Assembly: GCF_000423605.1 (NCBI RefSeq)
Contig: NZ_AUIH01000006.1
Coordinates: 62,001 to 126,000 of the forward strand
DNA: 64,000 nucleotides
Direction of reading: 5' to 3'
Origin: Saccharospirillum impatiens DSM 12546
GTDB taxonomy: Bacteria > Pseudomonadota > Gammaproteobacteria > Pseudomonadales > Natronospirillaceae
Shown here: piece after piece, positions 9,548 to 18,516 of the stretch
Layout of the letters: every line of letters begins with the position of its first letter
Position numbering within the stretch: position 1 is the stretch's first letter
Program-made: the position numbers and the translations under genes
The notes under the pieces: generated by a model
Told to the model about the DNA's origin: nothing
What the model saw: only the letters and a program-made list of their open reading frames with translations
Databases searched by the model: none

Positions 9548-10138
9548 ATGCATTATATCTTTGGTTACGGCAGCCTGATCTGTGCTGACAGCCGAAGCCG
9601 AACCGGTATCAGCGGACTGGCTTATGCCGTTGAAGTCAGCGGCATCGCCAGGCGCTGGTCGGTACCGGTGCCAGATTATGGCGCTACTGCACTGGGCGCC
9701 CATCAAGACGACCAGGCTCATTGCAACGGTGTGGTGTTTGCGGTCGATGAAGACAACCTGGCCAGGTTTGACCAGCGCGAGCAAGGCTATGACCGAGTCC
9801 GCATAGACTGGCGCCAGGTCGACAACCTGAGTCAGACGCCACTGCCAACGCACCATACCCTGTGGGCCTATGTAGGCACCCAGGCGGACCATCCTTTGCC
9901 AGAACGCCCGATACTGCAAACCTACCTGGATGTGATACTGAACGGTTGCCTGGCGATCAGTCCTGATTTTGCCGAACGCTTTATCGATTCAACGACACCC
10001 TGGCAACATTTGCACGATGACCGTCAGGCCCCTGGCTATCCGCGTGCCCTGGCCGACCACCGTAGGCACCCCGATATTGATGCCCTGTTACAACGTACCT
10101 TGCCGGCTCTGGTCAGTGCTCGAAGCAGAGTCTGCTAG
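9548..10138 (+). CDS. Gamma-glutamylcyclotransferase-like protein
   Basis: A 196-residue protein with the family's N-terminal loop FGYGSLI (residues 4-10) that binds the gamma-glutamyl moiety. A glutamate in FDQREQGYDRV occupies the usual catalytic position. The family cleaves gamma-glutamyl compounds to 5-oxoproline; the exact substrate cannot be read from the sequence. It starts 10 bp after the TauE-like gene behind AGGAGAACC, so it may ride on the cco transcript. Confidence 0.75.
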   Translation: MHYIFGYGSLICADSRSRTGISGLAYAVEVSGIARRWSVPVPDYGATALGAHQDDQAHCNGVVFAVDEDNLARFDQREQGYDRVRIDWRQVDNLSQTPLPTHHTLWAYVGTQADHPLPERPILQTYLDVILNGCLAISPDFAERFIDSTTPWQHLHDDRQAPGYPRALADHRRHPDIDALLQRTLPALVSARSRVC

Positions 10139-10195
10139 ACTCATCAGTTCAGCGCCGCCAGACGACCTGTATACACACCGACCCGGAGAATCACG

Positions 10196-10738
10196 ATGCG
10201 ATTTGACCAGATCACCCTGAAAAACAGGATCAAAAGCTACCCGGACTGGCCTGTAACCGGCATTACTTTTCGCGACCTGACACCCCTGTTCAATGATAAC
10301 CGGGCTCTGCATCTATGCGCGCATGCCTTCGTCGAGCGGTATCTTGAGGCAAACATTACCCACGTTGCCGCACTGGAGGCACGTGGCTTTATTCTGGGCA
10401 GCATCATTGCCTATCAGCTCAATCTGCCCATTATTCTCGTGCGCAAAGGCGGAAAACTGCCGGGAGCGGTCGCCAGCGAAGACTTTTCCCTGCCTCATGG
10501 CAAACGCAGGCTTGAACTGCAAAAAGGCAGCTGTGGTGATGGCGATCGGGTCCTGATTTTCGACGACCTGATTGCAACGGGCGGTTCAGCACTGGCCGCC
10601 TCGACACTGATTCAGAGTCAGGGCGCTCGCGTGGTTGAAGCCGCGGCTGTGGTAGACCTACCCGACATGGGCGGTGTCGAGGTGCTGGGCGAAGCCGGCA
10701 TTCCAACGTTTACCCTGCTTGCTTATGAAGGGAGCTAG
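10196..10738 (+). CDS. apt: Adenine phosphoribosyltransferase
   Basis: Cytoplasmic purine salvage enzyme: adenine + PRPP gives AMP + PPi. The product has 180 residues, the normal length. The PRPP-binding loop VLIFDDLIATGGSA, the upstream ALEARGF motif and the flexible-loop RKGGKLPG are all present. The start is supported by GGAGAATCACG upstream. The spacing from the previous gene is 57 bp. Confidence 0.95.
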   Translation: MRFDQITLKNRIKSYPDWPVTGITFRDLTPLFNDNRALHLCAHAFVERYLEANITHVAALEARGFILGSIIAYQLNLPIILVRKGGKLPGAVASEDFSLPHGKRRLELQKGSCGDGDRVLIFDDLIATGGSALAASTLIQSQGARVVEAAAVVDLPDMGGVEVLGEAGIPTFTLLAYEGS

Positions 10739-10820
10739 AGACTTTTTCTGCACAAGGCTTGTCCCCGGCGGTCGTAGGTGGTAGAAAACGCGCCCGCATT
10801 GTTGCTACAGCCACATAGGT

Positions 10821-11795
10821 ATGGATTCAGGCATGACCGTCACCACACACCACGCCCCATCAGGCGCTGAAACTGAAACCTTAACAGAGCCAGCGTCGGA
10901 TTCGACCCCGGTAACCGCCGAGAAGAAGGCCAAAACCGAGTTCAACAAGGTTCAGAAAAGACTGCGCCGGGAAACTGGCCGGGCCATTGCCGACTTCAAT
11001 ATGATTGAAGAAGGCGACAAAGTCATGGTGTGCCTCTCCGGTGGCAAAGATTCCTATACCCTGCTTGAGATCCTGATCAGCCTACAGCGCAGTGCCCCGG
11101 TTGTTTTTGAACTGATCGCCGTGAATCTGGACCAGAAACAGCCCGGATTCCCGGAAGACATACTGCCCAATTACCTGAAGCAACGTGGCGTGCCCTTCCA
11201 CATTTTGGAGCGGGATACCTACAGCATCGTGCAGGAAATGGTGCCTGAAGGTAAGACTACCTGCGGCATCTGCTCACGCCTGCGTCGCGGCACCATCTAC
11301 GCGTTTGCCGATCAGATTGGTGCCACCAAAATTGCCATGGGCCACCACCGTGACGACATCATGGAAACCCTGTTTTTGAATATGTTCCATGGTGGCAAAC
11401 TCAAGGCCATGCCGCCAAAACTGCTGAGCGACAGTGCCACTAACGTCCTGATCAGACCCCTGGCCTACTGCCGGGAAGCTGACATTGAACGCTATGCAGC
11501 GTTCATGGAGTTCCCGATTATCCCCTGCAATCTGTGTGGCTCTCAGGAAAACCTGCAGCGCCAGTCAATTAAGGCCATGTTGCGTGGCTGGGAAAAGCAG
11601 TTTCCAGGCCGGGTAGAGAACATTTTCAGGGCCATACAGAACGTGGCTCCGTCGCAGTTGGCCGATCGTTCACTGCACGACTTTGTTTCGCTGCAGGCAA
11701 CCGGTATCCCAATGGCGTCCGTCAGTGACAGCGGTGAATTCAGTCCGATGGCACAAACCTCGGTCAACACCTGGGCTCCTGAAAGCGAGCAGTAA
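10821..11795 (+). CDS. ttcA: tRNA 2-thiocytidine(32) synthetase TtcA
   Basis: Iron-sulfur-dependent enzyme that thiolates C32 of certain tRNAs. It has the PP-loop SGGKDS, the paired CxxC motifs CGIC and CNLC that hold the cluster, and the [11 protein letters not shown] signature. The product has 324 residues; the first about 35 are a polar extension, and an internal ATG at 10833 is an alternative start. It lies just upstream of anr, a neighbourhood seen in other gammaproteobacteria. Confidence 0.95.
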   Translation: MDSGMTVTTHHAPSGAETETLTEPASDSTPVTAEKKAKTEFNKVQKRLRRETGRAIADFNMIEEGDKVMVCLSGGKDSYTLLEILISLQRSAPVVFELIAVNLDQKQPGFPEDILPNYLKQRGVPFHILERDTYSIVQEMVPEGKTTCGICSRLRRGTIYAFADQIGATKIAMGHHRDDIMETLFLNMFHGGKLKAMPPKLLSDSATNVLIRPLAYCREADIERYAAFMEFPIIPCNLCGSQENLQRQSIKAMLRGWEKQFPGRVENIFRAIQNVAPSQLADRSLHDFVSLQATGIPMASVSDSGEFSPMAQTSVNTWAPESEQ

Positions 11796-11831
11796 GGCGG
11801 GCGACGCCGCTTTACCTGCGCCGGGCTGGTA

Positions 11832-12653
11832 ATGGCCGTTGATTCAGCTACCATGCCTGATAGACAAAACAATCCTCATCCCGGGGGCCTAACCGCACGG
11901 AGCCAGTCCAACGTGAAGCTGAATACACATTGCAACACCTGCAGCCTGCACCCCTTGTGTCTGCCGCTGGCGCTGAACGGCCAGGAAATGGACAAACTTG
12001 ATTCCATTATCCGACGCGGGCGCCCGGTTCATAAAGGTGACGTCCTGTTCCACCAGGGTGAGGAGTTTCACTCTATTTTTGCCGTGCGAACCGGCACCAT
12101 CAAAACCTACACCCTGACTCAGGAAGGTGAAGAGCAGATTACGGGTTTTCACCTGGCCAGTGAATTGGTTGGACTCGATAGCTATGACGCCATTAGTTAC
12201 ACCGCGACTGCCAGGGCACTGGAAACGTCCAACATTTGTGAAATTCCGGTCGACCGGCTCGATGATCTGTCTGGCCAAATGCCAGAATTGCGCCGTCATC
12301 TCATGCGACTGATGGGCAAAGAGTTGCGAGAAGAGCAAAAAATGATGTTGTTGCTGAGCAAAAAGAGTTCGGAAGAACGGCTTGCTTCCTTTTTGCTCAA
12401 CCTGGCGGCACGTTACAAGCGACGCGGCTATTCTGGAACCAGCTTTCGTTTGACCATGTCACGCGGCGATATTGCCAACTATCTGGGCATGGCCGTAGAA
12501 ACGGTCAGTCGGGTATTCACCCGTTTTCAGAAACAGAGCATTCTGGGCGAGAGCGACAGTGCCAAAGACATCGTTATTGAGGATTTCACCGCCCTGACCA
12601 AGCTGGCCAGTCTGGCCGATTGCGAGCGTGTCGAACTCGGCATCAGCGCCTGA
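11832..12653 (+). CDS. anr: Oxygen-sensing Crp/Fnr-family regulator (ANR/FNR)
   Basis: Cytoplasmic transcription factor whose [4Fe-4S] cluster is lost in oxygen. Cys34, Cys37, Cys43 and Cys136 reproduce the spacing of E. coli FNR Cys20, 23, 29 and 122. A cyclic-nucleotide-type beta roll is followed by a long dimer helix and a winged helix whose recognition helix contains [10 protein letters not shown], with Glu, Ser and Arg for reading TTGAT half-sites. The product has 273 residues; ATG 11853 would give 266 and is equally possible. FNR-type sites stand upstream of ccoN (884-897) and immediately downstream of this gene (12685-12698). Confidence 0.95.
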   Translation: MAVDSATMPDRQNNPHPGGLTARSQSNVKLNTHCNTCSLHPLCLPLALNGQEMDKLDSIIRRGRPVHKGDVLFHQGEEFHSIFAVRTGTIKTYTLTQEGEEQITGFHLASELVGLDSYDAISYTATARALETSNICEIPVDRLDDLSGQMPELRRHLMRLMGKELREEQKMMLLLSKKSSEERLASFLLNLAARYKRRGYSGTSFRLTMSRGDIANYLGMAVETVSRVFTRFQKQSILGESDSAKDIVIEDFTALTKLASLADCERVELGISA

Positions 12654-12684
12654 GTCACAGACCAGCCTCCGCCGCCCGGGAACG

Positions 12685-12698
12685 TTGATACAGATCAA
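12685..12698 (+). promoter_or_regulatory. Perfect FNR/ANR box
   Basis: TTGAT-ACAG-ATCAA is an exact consensus site. A TATACT hexamer at 12753-12758 would place the transcription start near 12764, with the box centred about -72, an accepted class-I FNR position. The only gene directly downstream on this strand is the 38-codon reading frame at 12792-12908. Confidence 0.85.
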
Positions 12699-12791
12699 GT
12701 ATCCCGGCTGTTTTCCCTGACTCGCGTCAAACCTCCCATCCAAACGACTCCCTATACTGTGCTCAAACATAGAGCACAGAGGAGTCTGATC

Positions 12792-12908
12792 ATGTATATG
12801 GACACAGTCGTATTCGCTAGCCTGCTAACAGTGGGTCTTATTGTTGGCTTTATGGGTATCTGGGGGTACGTGGTTTATAAAGGTCTGCATAACGATCACG
12901 AAAAATAG
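12792..12908 (+). CDS. 38-residue single-helix membrane peptide, candidate CcoM-like cbb3 subunit
   Basis: ATG 12792 to TAG 12906-12908, preceded by AGAGGAGTCTGATC as ribosome site. The product begins MYMDTVVFASLLTVGL, has one hydrophobic helix (about residues 5-28) and a short charged tail ending KGLHNDHEK. A start at Met3 would give 36 residues. It is controlled by a perfect FNR box and lies directly after anr, in a locus devoted to the cbb3 oxidase. CcoM is a single-helix accessory subunit of about this size described in Pseudomonas stutzeri cbb3; size, topology and regulation fit, but the assignment is an inference. Confidence 0.7.
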   Translation: MYMDTVVFASLLTVGLIVGFMGIWGYVVYKGLHNDHEK

Positions 12909-12926
12909 CCCGGTTATCGCTTAAAC

Positions 12927-12948
12927 CCTGGCAGCAAGCTCTGCCAGG
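12927..12948. terminator. Hairpin between convergent genes
   Basis: CCTGGCAG (12927-12934) pairs with CTGCCAGG (12941-12948) around a 6-base loop. It lies between the small peptide gene and the convergent nudC. On the minus strand GTTTAAG follows, so it may end nudC; there is no strong T-run on either side. Confidence 0.4.
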
Positions 12949-12957
12949 CGGGTCACA

Positions 12958-13773
12958 CTATACCGTCCCGGCCTTCCTGGCCTGACGGTAGCGATTGATC
13001 AGCCACCCGGCAATTGAAAACCCGGGTGGCACGGTGGGCAATGCATCCAGTGAAAACCAGCCCGCATCGGCTATTTCGTTTTCCTGAAGCCGGATGTCAC
13101 CGCCGTTGTAATCGGCCCAGTAGCCCAACATCAATTGATGGGGAAAGGGCCAGGTCTGGCTGCCCTGATAGCGTAAATTCGTGACTTCAACGCCAACCTC
13201 CTCCCGTACTTCGCGGTGCACTGCGTGCTCGGCCGACTCACCGGTTTCTATAAAACCCGCCAGCGTGCTGTACCAGCCACGCGAACGGTTACGCACGCCC
13301 TGGGCCAGCAATACCTCTGATCCGCGAGTAATCAGGACGATGATGCAGGGACTGACTCTTGGGTAGAATCTAAGACGGCAAGGGTCACATACCATGGCAG
13401 GTTCACCAGCCAACGCCAGAGTAGGTTGTCCGCACTGGCCACAAAAACGGTGCTGGCGTCGCCAGTCAAGCAAACCCCGCGCCCGGGCGGCCAACATAAA
13501 GGCTGTTTCACTGACCGAGGCGACGTCACGCAAAGCCTGGGTCCGTAAACCGCCTGAGGGATGCAGCCGTGCCGTGTAATAGCTGTGTCCATCCAACAGG
13601 CCAACAAACTCTTCCTGTTCCCATTCAAACTGGCAAGCCTGACGCTGATGAATGTGGCTATCGCCGTTCAGTACAAGCTCATCGCCCAGCCAAAGCATCA
13701 GACGGTCTGCCGGCGCTGGCGCCGGCGCTTTGCCCGGCAGTTCTATGTTGTGTTGACCCAATTCGTATAGCAC
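12958..13773 (-). CDS. nudC: NAD(H) pyrophosphatase / RNA de-NADding Nudix enzyme
   Basis: Hydrolyses NADH to NMNH and AMP and removes NAD caps from RNA. The product has 271 residues: an N-terminal domain, a zinc ribbon with CGQC and CDPC, then the Nudix box [20 protein letters not shown] followed by VG. The [14 protein letters not shown] motif specific to the NADH-pyrophosphatase group follows the box. It is convergent with the small peptide gene. Confidence 0.93.
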   Translation of the reverse strand: MLYELGQHNIELPGKAPAPAPADRLMLWLGDELVLNGDSHIHQRQACQFEWEQEEFVGLLDGHSYYTARLHPSGGLRTQALRDVASVSETAFMLAARARGLLDWRRQHRFCGQCGQPTLALAGEPAMVCDPCRLRFYPRVSPCIIVLITRGSEVLLAQGVRNRSRGWYSTLAGFIETGESAEHAVHREVREEVGVEVTNLRYQGSQTWPFPHQLMLGYWADYNGGDIRLQENEIADAGWFSLDALPTVPPGFSIAGWLINRYRQARKAGTV

Positions 13774-13817
13774 TTACTCGCCTCTGTTATCGGGGGTTGG
13801 TCCGCCCGGCCGGCGCC

Positions 13818-16475
13818 TTAGACCTGGCTACCGGGTGCAGACAACGATAATGTCAGACGGACAGTACCGTCTTGTTCATGATGGGCTTTGAAGCCAAATC
13901 GACGCCCCAGCATTAACATGGGAATATTCTCCGGCAATACGTCCGCGACGACACTGGCAATCTTCTGTTCAGCGGCATAGGCCAGCGTTTTTTGCATCAG
14001 CAGACGACCCAGACCGGTACCCTGAAACGTCGACTCGACCATAATAGCAAACTCCATTTCATTGGTATTGACGTCCGTCCAAAGCCGCATTTCACCGACG
14101 ATGGCGCGCTTCGACAGAGCAACAAATACCATTTCACGGCGATAATCAATCTGGCACAGAGTTGCCAGTTCACGGTGTTCAAAGTGCAACCGGCTGCCAA
14201 AAAAACGCAAGCGCAAAGAATCGGCATCAAAACGACCGTAAAACGCTTTTAACTGTGGCTCATCTTCTCCTTTAATTGGCCTCAGAATAACAGACTGATC
14301 GTTCTTCAGGGTAACGGACTCAACCAATTCACTCGGGTACGGATTCAATGCCGGCCGCTGGGGCTCACCAATGCACGCCGCGACACCAATCACCAGTAAG
14401 CCTTCGCCGGGTTGCAACAATACGTTGGCTTCAAGCCCGGCCAACTGAGGCCAGTCTATGACCATCTGTGACAATGCTTTCAGCGCCCGCACCAATTGGG
14501 CCAGGTCCTGATCCAGATTCTCACTGCGCTCTGCCAACACCTGATAACCGTGCGAACGCATGATCATCTGTCGCGCCAGTGAGCTGTTCAATGGCGGCAG
14601 TGCGACCTGGCGGTCAGCCAGCATGTCGGCCCGGGATCCGCCCTCCCCAAATACAATCAGCGGGCCGTAATCATCGTCACGGGTCATCCCCAGGCTGAAT
14701 TGGAGGTGGTCGATCTTGCGCCGCATGGGTTGTACGCCCCAGCCCAGGGTTCGGCTGTCCGGAAATTGCTCTCCTTTTTCAGCAGCCAGTGACTCACGGG
14801 CTTCACGCAGTGCGGCTACATCGGCAAGCTCAATGCGAACACCACGCCAACGTTCGGATGGGGCTTCGTTGTAAGCAAACGGAAAGCAATACGCTTCATG
14901 AACCAGACGCAGAGATGCCGGAAAATAGCGTGGCGTGAGGCGCTGTATAACCTGCTCAAAATCAACACCAAAGGTACTGTCGACGAGAGTGAATCCATAC
15001 AATCGCATCAGTGCCCGGGCTTCAGCCCAGGTAAAGTAACGGCGGCCCTGGTCATCTATCTGACGAAACAGATCCTGCCCCTGCTGTCGATCCGGAGTGA
15101 ACCCCAATGAAGTGGAACTTGGGGTCTCGCGCAGACGCTCCTGGGCGAGTTCGTGTTTGGCCACTGTAAAGTAGGCTTCAACCGCATCGTTGGGAGAATC
15201 GAAGTTCAACAAGCCGGCTTTGTCGAATTCTTTGCGCGCCTCGACAATGCTCACACCGCCCATGAAACAAGTCAGGAACATGCGTCTGCTGCGCTTTATA
15301 TAAGGCTGTAGTAATCGAGCCACATCGGTACTGTCGGAGCGCTTATTGGGGCTATGTATAACCAGAATGCCGCCGATCGCCGGATCCCGTTCAAGAACTT
15401 TGAGCACATCGAGATAGTCTTGCCCGGTAGATTCCGGAGGAAGAATGGCCGGGTTATAACCGGTTTCCTCCGCATACCAGAGCGTTGGCAATTGTGCTTT
15501 ATGGCCCTTAATTTGGGCTAATTCGCCCCCCAGAGACTGTAATTGCTGACTGGCAAGCATGGCAGTCCCCAGGCCATTACTGACAATAGCCAGGTTCGCC
15601 CGGTGCAGCGGCCTGGCCCTGGACAGCACTTCCAGACCACTGAACAAACCATCGGCACTGTCAACCTGCAGCACGCCAGCACGGTTGAAATACTCATCAT
15701 CCACCGGACGTCGATCCACCAGTCCAGGAGGTACGCTACGCCTGGCCTGAGTACGAATCGCCAATACCTTTTTGGAACGAGCTGCAGCACGCATTGCTAT
15801 CAGCAATCGGTTGGCATCCCGGATATGTTCCAGGTGAATCAGAATGGATCTTACCCGACGGTCTGTGGATAAATGATCGACAATATCAGAGATACGCAGG
15901 TCAGCGCTTGAACCAACCGTCATGAAGTGCGAAAACCCGATACCGCGAGCGCCTGCCCAGTCGAGCAGAGCCGATCCAAGAGAGGCCGAGTGCCCGACAT
16001 AAGCCGACTGCCCCGGCAATGCGTTGAGGTGAGCAAAACTGGCGTTCAAATGCTCGTCTGGCACCAGAATGCCCAGACAATTCGGTCCGAGAATGCGAAT
16101 ATTCAGTTCCCGGGCCAAACTCAATATTCGCTCATTGCGAGCCGTTCCCAGTGACTGCCTGCGGGATAACCCGCCCGTTAGAATAATGGCGGCTCGAATG
16201 CCAACCCGGCCCAACTGACGTAATACCCTCATGAGCGATTCAGGGGGGAGGCAAATGACCGCCAGGTCAACCGGCTTACGAATTTCACGCACATAGCGAT
16301 ACGCCGGATAGCCAAAAACCGAGGTATAGCCTTTGATATTCACGGCATAAAGTGGGTGTGGGTACTCACTCTGGTGAAGGTTCTGGATCACCACGGCGCC
16401 CATACTGCCTTCCCGTTCCGATGCCCCGATGACTGCGATGCTTTTGGGTTGAAAAAAGTTACTCAGGTCGGGCAT
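13818..16475 (-). CDS. Pat-like protein lysine acetyltransferase (acyl-CoA synthetase-like + GNAT)
   Basis: An 885-residue protein. The N-terminal about 700 residues are an NDP-forming acyl-CoA synthetase-like region: a CoA-binding Rossmann fold (SIAVIGASEREGSMG), a ligase domain and an ATP-grasp-like domain. The C-terminal about 160 residues are a GNAT acetyltransferase (GTGLGRLLMQKTLAYA binds acetyl-CoA). This architecture is that of Pat/YfiQ, which acetylates and inactivates acetyl-CoA synthetase and other proteins. It is divergent, 95 bp apart, from a deacetylase-family gene. Confidence 0.88.
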   Translation of the reverse strand: MPDLSNFFQPKSIAVIGASEREGSMGAVVIQNLHQSEYPHPLYAVNIKGYTSVFGYPAYRYVREIRKPVDLAVICLPPESLMRVLRQLGRVGIRAAIILTGGLSRRQSLGTARNERILSLARELNIRILGPNCLGILVPDEHLNASFAHLNALPGQSAYVGHSASLGSALLDWAGARGIGFSHFMTVGSSADLRISDIVDHLSTDRRVRSILIHLEHIRDANRLLIAMRAAARSKKVLAIRTQARRSVPPGLVDRRPVDDEYFNRAGVLQVDSADGLFSGLEVLSRARPLHRANLAIVSNGLGTAMLASQQLQSLGGELAQIKGHKAQLPTLWYAEETGYNPAILPPESTGQDYLDVLKVLERDPAIGGILVIHSPNKRSDSTDVARLLQPYIKRSRRMFLTCFMGGVSIVEARKEFDKAGLLNFDSPNDAVEAYFTVAKHELAQERLRETPSSTSLGFTPDRQQGQDLFRQIDDQGRRYFTWAEARALMRLYGFTLVDSTFGVDFEQVIQRLTPRYFPASLRLVHEAYCFPFAYNEAPSERWRGVRIELADVAALREARESLAAEKGEQFPDSRTLGWGVQPMRRKIDHLQFSLGMTRDDDYGPLIVFGEGGSRADMLADRQVALPPLNSSLARQMIMRSHGYQVLAERSENLDQDLAQLVRALKALSQMVIDWPQLAGLEANVLLQPGEGLLVIGVAACIGEPQRPALNPYPSELVESVTLKNDQSVILRPIKGEDEPQLKAFYGRFDADSLRLRFFGSRLHFEHRELATLCQIDYRREMVFVALSKRAIVGEMRLWTDVNTNEMEFAIMVESTFQGTGLGRLLMQKTLAYAAEQKIASVVADVLPENIPMLMLGRRFGFKAHHEQDGTVRLTLSLSAPGSQV

Positions 16476-16570
16476 GCTACCACCAAAGTCGAAGAGGTTT
16501 GGGTCGGGTGCACAGTGGCCCCCCGACTAATGTAGTCGTATACTGCCTTGCCTTTCAACGGTGATGCCTG

Positions 16571-17509
16571 ATGATTCCAACAGCCTTACTCCATCACGCG
16601 GTTTACCACTTACACGACATGGGAAACGACCATCCCGAGTCGCCCCAGCGCCTGGATGCCATTCTCAACCAGCTGGAGTCCAGTGGTGTAAGCCAGCGAA
16701 TGACCCAGCTCGACGCCCCCCTGGCCAGCAAAGAGGCGGTGCTAAGGGTGCACCATCCGATTTATGTTGAGCAGCTCGACCGGATCAGCCCCTCTCACGG
16801 CCTGATTCAGGCAGACCCGGATACGTTGATGGGCCCTTATACCTGGGAAGCGAGCTATCGCGCCGCGGGTGCTGGCATTCAGGCTGTTGACGATATCATG
16901 GCCGGTCACTACCAGCGGGCATTCTGTGCAGTACGTCCGCCCGGTCACCATGCTGAGCCAGCCTCTACGATGGGTTTCTGCTTCTTCAACAATATTGCAG
17001 TTGCCGCCCAGCATGCCCGCCATCATCACGGGCTAAAGCGAGTGGCGATTATCGATTTCGATGTACACCAGTGCAACGGTACCATCGAAGCCTTTGCCGA
17101 CGAACCGGATGTGCTGGTCTGCAGCAGCTTTCAACACCCATTCTACCCGAATACGCACTGGCAAAGTGAACACCCGCACATGATCCTCACGCCTCAGGTC
17201 GCTTTTGCCACCATAGACGACGTTAAGGAAGACTGGGAGGCTCGCTGGAAGCCTGCACTGCAAGCTCACCGACCAGAAATGATCTTCATATCCGCTGGTT
17301 TCGATGCCCACACACTCGACCCCATGGGCCAGCTAAACTGGCAAACCGATGATTACTACTGGATCACCCGGGTGCTAATGGAACAAGCCGAGCAGCTGTG
17401 TTCGGGGCGGGTCGTTTCAATGCTGGAAGGTGGCTACCATCTCAAAGCCCTGGCCGAGTCGGCTGAGCAACACATTCGGGCAATGATGGGGCTTGAGTCG
17501 AAAGACTAG
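16571..17509 (+). CDS. Histone deacetylase-family hydrolase
   Basis: A 312-residue zinc amidohydrolase of the arginase/deacetylase fold. The catalytic dyad His126-His127 lies in RPPGHHAEP; zinc ligands are Asp164, His166 (DFDVHQ) and Asp245 (GFDAH); MGFCFFNN and the terminal EGGY motif are conserved. The family removes acetyl groups from lysine side chains or small acetylamines; the substrate is unknown. Divergence from the acetyltransferase gene suggests it may reverse protein acetylation, which is an inference. Confidence 0.9.
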   Translation: MIPTALLHHAVYHLHDMGNDHPESPQRLDAILNQLESSGVSQRMTQLDAPLASKEAVLRVHHPIYVEQLDRISPSHGLIQADPDTLMGPYTWEASYRAAGAGIQAVDDIMAGHYQRAFCAVRPPGHHAEPASTMGFCFFNNIAVAAQHARHHHGLKRVAIIDFDVHQCNGTIEAFADEPDVLVCSSFQHPFYPNTHWQSEHPHMILTPQVAFATIDDVKEDWEARWKPALQAHRPEMIFISAGFDAHTLDPMGQLNWQTDDYYWITRVLMEQAEQLCSGRVVSMLEGGYHLKALAESAEQHIRAMMGLESKD

Positions 17510-17603
17510 TGCACTGTAACAGACTAAACAACGCCCCGGTCGCTGCGCACTAACTGAAATGCCCAGGCCCGGGGTTAAAGCAGTGCCGGTTTACCCACCC
17601 TGG

Positions 17604-18479
17604 CTAAGGCATCTGGTGTGGGTCGACGTCCAATTCCCGATAAGGCACCTCCCGGTCGGGCTCTTCCAGGCTGATTCGACCCAGCACTCCACTGCGCATT
17701 TCCTTCAGAATAATTTCACTGACTTTATGCCAGTCGACTTCACGGCCTTTGATGCAGGCCCGTTTACGGGCAATAGCTTCCATACACTCCATAGCGCCGT
17801 CGGGAATGCTGGCTAATTTGTAACGCTCTATAAGCCGTTCAGGGTAGCGTTGCATGAGGTAATCAATCGCGAACAGGGCAATGTCTTCGTACTCGACCGC
17901 AGTATCACGAATCGCTCCGGAGGCAGCAAGACGGTAGCCACCGACCTCCGAGTCCGGCGATGGCCACATGATGCCCGGTGTGTCCATCAGGGTGAAGTCA
18001 TCCGCGATCTGAATCCGCTGCTGGCGACGCGTCACGGCGGGCTCATCACCCACTTTGGCAATACGCCGTCCGACCAAACCGTTGATCAGTGTCGATTTAC
18101 CGACATTGGGAATACCGACTACGACCGCCCGAACCGGCTTGCCGATGCCACCCCGATAGGGAGCAAGTTTGCGACACAGGTCGGGTATGCGGGCCAGTTG
18201 GCGGCGGTCAGTCATTACGATGGGCAATACCGTCATATTGACATCATCGCTGTAATGCCGACGCCAGGCCTCGGTGATCTCCGGGTCAGCCAGGTCGTCT
18301 TTACTGAGCAGGCGCACGACTGGTTTGTCGCCACGGGCTTTGGCGATTACCGGATTCATACTTGACTTCGGCAAACGCGCATCCAGCACTTCAATGACCA
18401 CATCAATGGCGGGCATGATCTCTTTGATTTGTCGCCGGGCTTTGTTCATGTGCCCGGGAAACCAGTTAATTTTCGCCAT
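17604..18479 (-). CDS. ylqF: Circularly permuted ribosome-assembly GTPase (YlqF/RbgA type)
   Basis: A 291-residue GTPase that in this family helps late large-subunit assembly. The G motifs occur in permuted order: the G4-like SKDD first, then the P-loop GIPNVGKST, then DTPG. The start at 18479 gives the family N-terminus MAKINWFPGHMNKARR; a longer frame to 18599 adds 40 non-conserved residues and is rejected. The C-terminal domain is short. It is convergent with the deacetylase gene. Confidence 0.92.
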   Translation of the reverse strand: MAKINWFPGHMNKARRQIKEIMPAIDVVIEVLDARLPKSSMNPVIAKARGDKPVVRLLSKDDLADPEITEAWRRHYSDDVNMTVLPIVMTDRRQLARIPDLCRKLAPYRGGIGKPVRAVVVGIPNVGKSTLINGLVGRRIAKVGDEPAVTRRQQRIQIADDFTLMDTPGIMWPSPDSEVGGYRLAASGAIRDTAVEYEDIALFAIDYLMQRYPERLIERYKLASIPDGAMECMEAIARKRACIKGREVDWHKVSEIILKEMRSGVLGRISLEEPDREVPYRELDVDPHQMP

Positions 18480-18516
18480 CGAGCCTGTTACCTGCAGGTT
18501 AAAAACGCGCAGTGTA

